64,000 bases of DNA. Origin: Bagarius yarrelli. Its lineage: Eukaryota; Chordata; Actinopteri; Siluriformes; Sisoridae. Numbering within the stretch: the first letter of the stretch is position 1; every line of letters starts with the position of its first letter. This document shows positions 62,575 to 64,000 of this stretch, piece after piece. Under the pieces are notes generated by a model. It did not search any database and was not told the origin of the DNA. It worked only from the letters and a program-made list of their open reading frames with translations. The stretch covers positions 1,952,001 through 2,016,000 of the forward strand of contig VCAZ01000050.1 of the NCBI GenBank assembly GCA_005784505.1, read 5' to 3'. The translations under genes and the position numbers were made by a program.

Positions 62575-63055
62575 TACATTAGCTCCATCCGAAATCCCAT
62601 ACTACTTAAGTAGGTACTACATTTAAGTATGTACAGTATGTACTTCCCGACCGTTAAAAAAGTACATTCTATATAGTATGATTACGGTTAGTATCCAATG
62701 AAAGTTGTACTACCTCAAGTGCAATTTTTAACTTTTTAACGTAATTTTATCATACATTTTAATGTTCGAATCATGTTTAATGTGTGAAATTCAACCACAA
62801 TGAATCTTTTTTTTTTTCTATTAAACATTTAAAGCTGCTTAAAACACTTGGAAAGGTGACGCATCACCCCTTTCCGCCTCATGGGATAGTAAAGTGTACA
62901 TCGTATGCATACTTTAAAATCCGGTCGGAAGTAGTAGAACTTTGCATACTCTAAGGCCCGATACCAATTCTATTTTACACCTGTACCCCTAATCCTACCT
63001 CTTAAAACAGAGTGATAAGGGGTAGAGATGAAAACATTACCCTAAAAAATGGGAC
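62575..63055. repeat. Composite of DNA-element ends
   Basis: 'tccgaaatcccatactactt' (62590) and 'gtagtagaactttgcatact' (62931) look like opposed ends of a short fish DNA element. After it, 'aaggcccgataccaattcta' (62952) with 'gataaggggtagagatg' (63013) looks like the start of another. Families not determined. Confidence 0.3.
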
Positions 63056-63059
63056 ACCG

Positions 63060-64000
63060 CTACTACTACCGGTACTATTTGCTGAGGCAGGGACAGACAT
63101 TACTGTGAATTGCATATAAAGTTCAGACACACTTAATACCTGTATGTCAGCTCAGCATTCATCAACTGTCTCCAAGAAGATCGAGTTATATGGGAAGATT
63201 TTCAACTTAGCCTCCTCCAACACTAATATGTCCTAAGTTGTGCATATAAGTATGGAGACTAATGGCCTGGAAACCGTTTATTTACTAGATCTGTAGCATA
63301 AAGTGTAACCGTCTCACATTCACACAGAGCTACTGTGTCCTATGAAGCACAGACCAAATACATTTGTCTTCCAGTAGACTTTGCTTTTAGTATTGCAGGG
63401 AAAGCTGGCCCCTCGAGAAGTAGCAAGGGACTCTGGAACATCTCAAATAACATTTTTTAGTATTTCACGATGATAAGCCAATATGGCTGTTCTCACACGA
63501 CAGACATATTTTTCAGCTGAGGCTTTTGCTGAAAAGCTCAAGAGAGATACAAACTTAATAGAAATAAAGCTTCGCGGTAGGTACAGGCAACGCTGGAAAA
63601 TCTCATCCTTTACATCAGTTCTTGGCTGCTAATAATAAATAGATTGTTACAAGCCATGATGTAACATAGAATAGACGTGGATCCACACAGCAACACCGTT
63701 TGTTTAAATTTCACCCTAACTGGGCCATAGATACGTTTACTTTCAGCAACACTGGCCAAGCACGCTTTCAAGACCCAGTTAATGATGATGCCTAGCTTTT
63801 CTGGATGAAAGCAAACACGGGTGGCGACGGAATGCTCGTGTTTCATTGTAGTTGAAAGTACTGGTTTACACTGAAGTCAGACTAAATCATATCTATGCCT
63901 AAACAAGATGACATAATGTTGCATTTACTGCCACTCGATCTCTTCATAAAGCCAATTAGGGCATGGCTACGCTGGGTTCTTCTTTGCCATGGGTTCTTCT
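63060..64000. other. No recognisable feature
   Basis: The right end of the window holds unique-looking DNA of average composition. A 78-codon minus-strand frame (63846-63610) has no recognised domain. I cannot exclude an exon of a neighbouring gene. Confidence 0.4.

Overview
This window looks like nuclear DNA from a bony fish, most likely an otophysan such as a catfish. The evidence is a split vertebrate gene with GT-AG introns, AT-rich non-coding DNA, long simple repeats (GATA, AG, CA, ATCC), and many copies of fish-type tRNA-derived SINEs, hAT and Tc1-like fossils. The catfish placement rests on the general look of the SINEs and is an inference.

One protein-coding gene can be rebuilt completely: ptar1 on the minus strand (52295 down to 40794). 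It has seven coding exons, all with GT-AG junctions and compatible phases, giving 406 codons plus stop. It encodes the alpha-type prenyltransferase subunit that partners RABGGTB in geranylgeranyltransferase III. Its GC-rich 5' flank (about 52296-52400) carries a CRE octamer, an AP-1-like site and a perfect NRF-1 palindrome.

About 6.2 kb downstream of the ptar1 stop lies a second GC-rich promoter-like patch (34427-34600). It has a CRE, GC boxes and a strong minus-strand splice donor. In vertebrates APBA1 lies next to PTAR1 on the same strand, and I recall its 5' exon as non-coding. I therefore infer this is the non-coding first exon of apba1, and that 1-34426 is part of its first intron. No coding exon is visible there.

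The rest is repeats. There are three SINE families: A with a 'trunk' of tRNA-like boxes and a 'gtcgctctggataagg' tail; B with a LINE-shared tail; C DANA-like. There are hAT-type elements with 8-bp target duplications, two different BED-finger hAT transposase fragments, several copies of a Tc1-like fossil, a decayed Tc1 transposase, LINE 3' ends, a solo LTR and a 0.77-kb foldback element. Very large microsatellite arrays lie at 27.3-28.2 kb (ATCC) and 31.0-33.2 kb (GATA). From 52.4 kb to the right end I recognise only repeats and unassigned AT-rich DNA.

I found no convincing new biological system. The most useful second looks are the three-deep transposon nest at 9.1-10.6 kb, the foldback element at 35.3-36.1 kb, the GATA array, and the inferred apba1 first exon.
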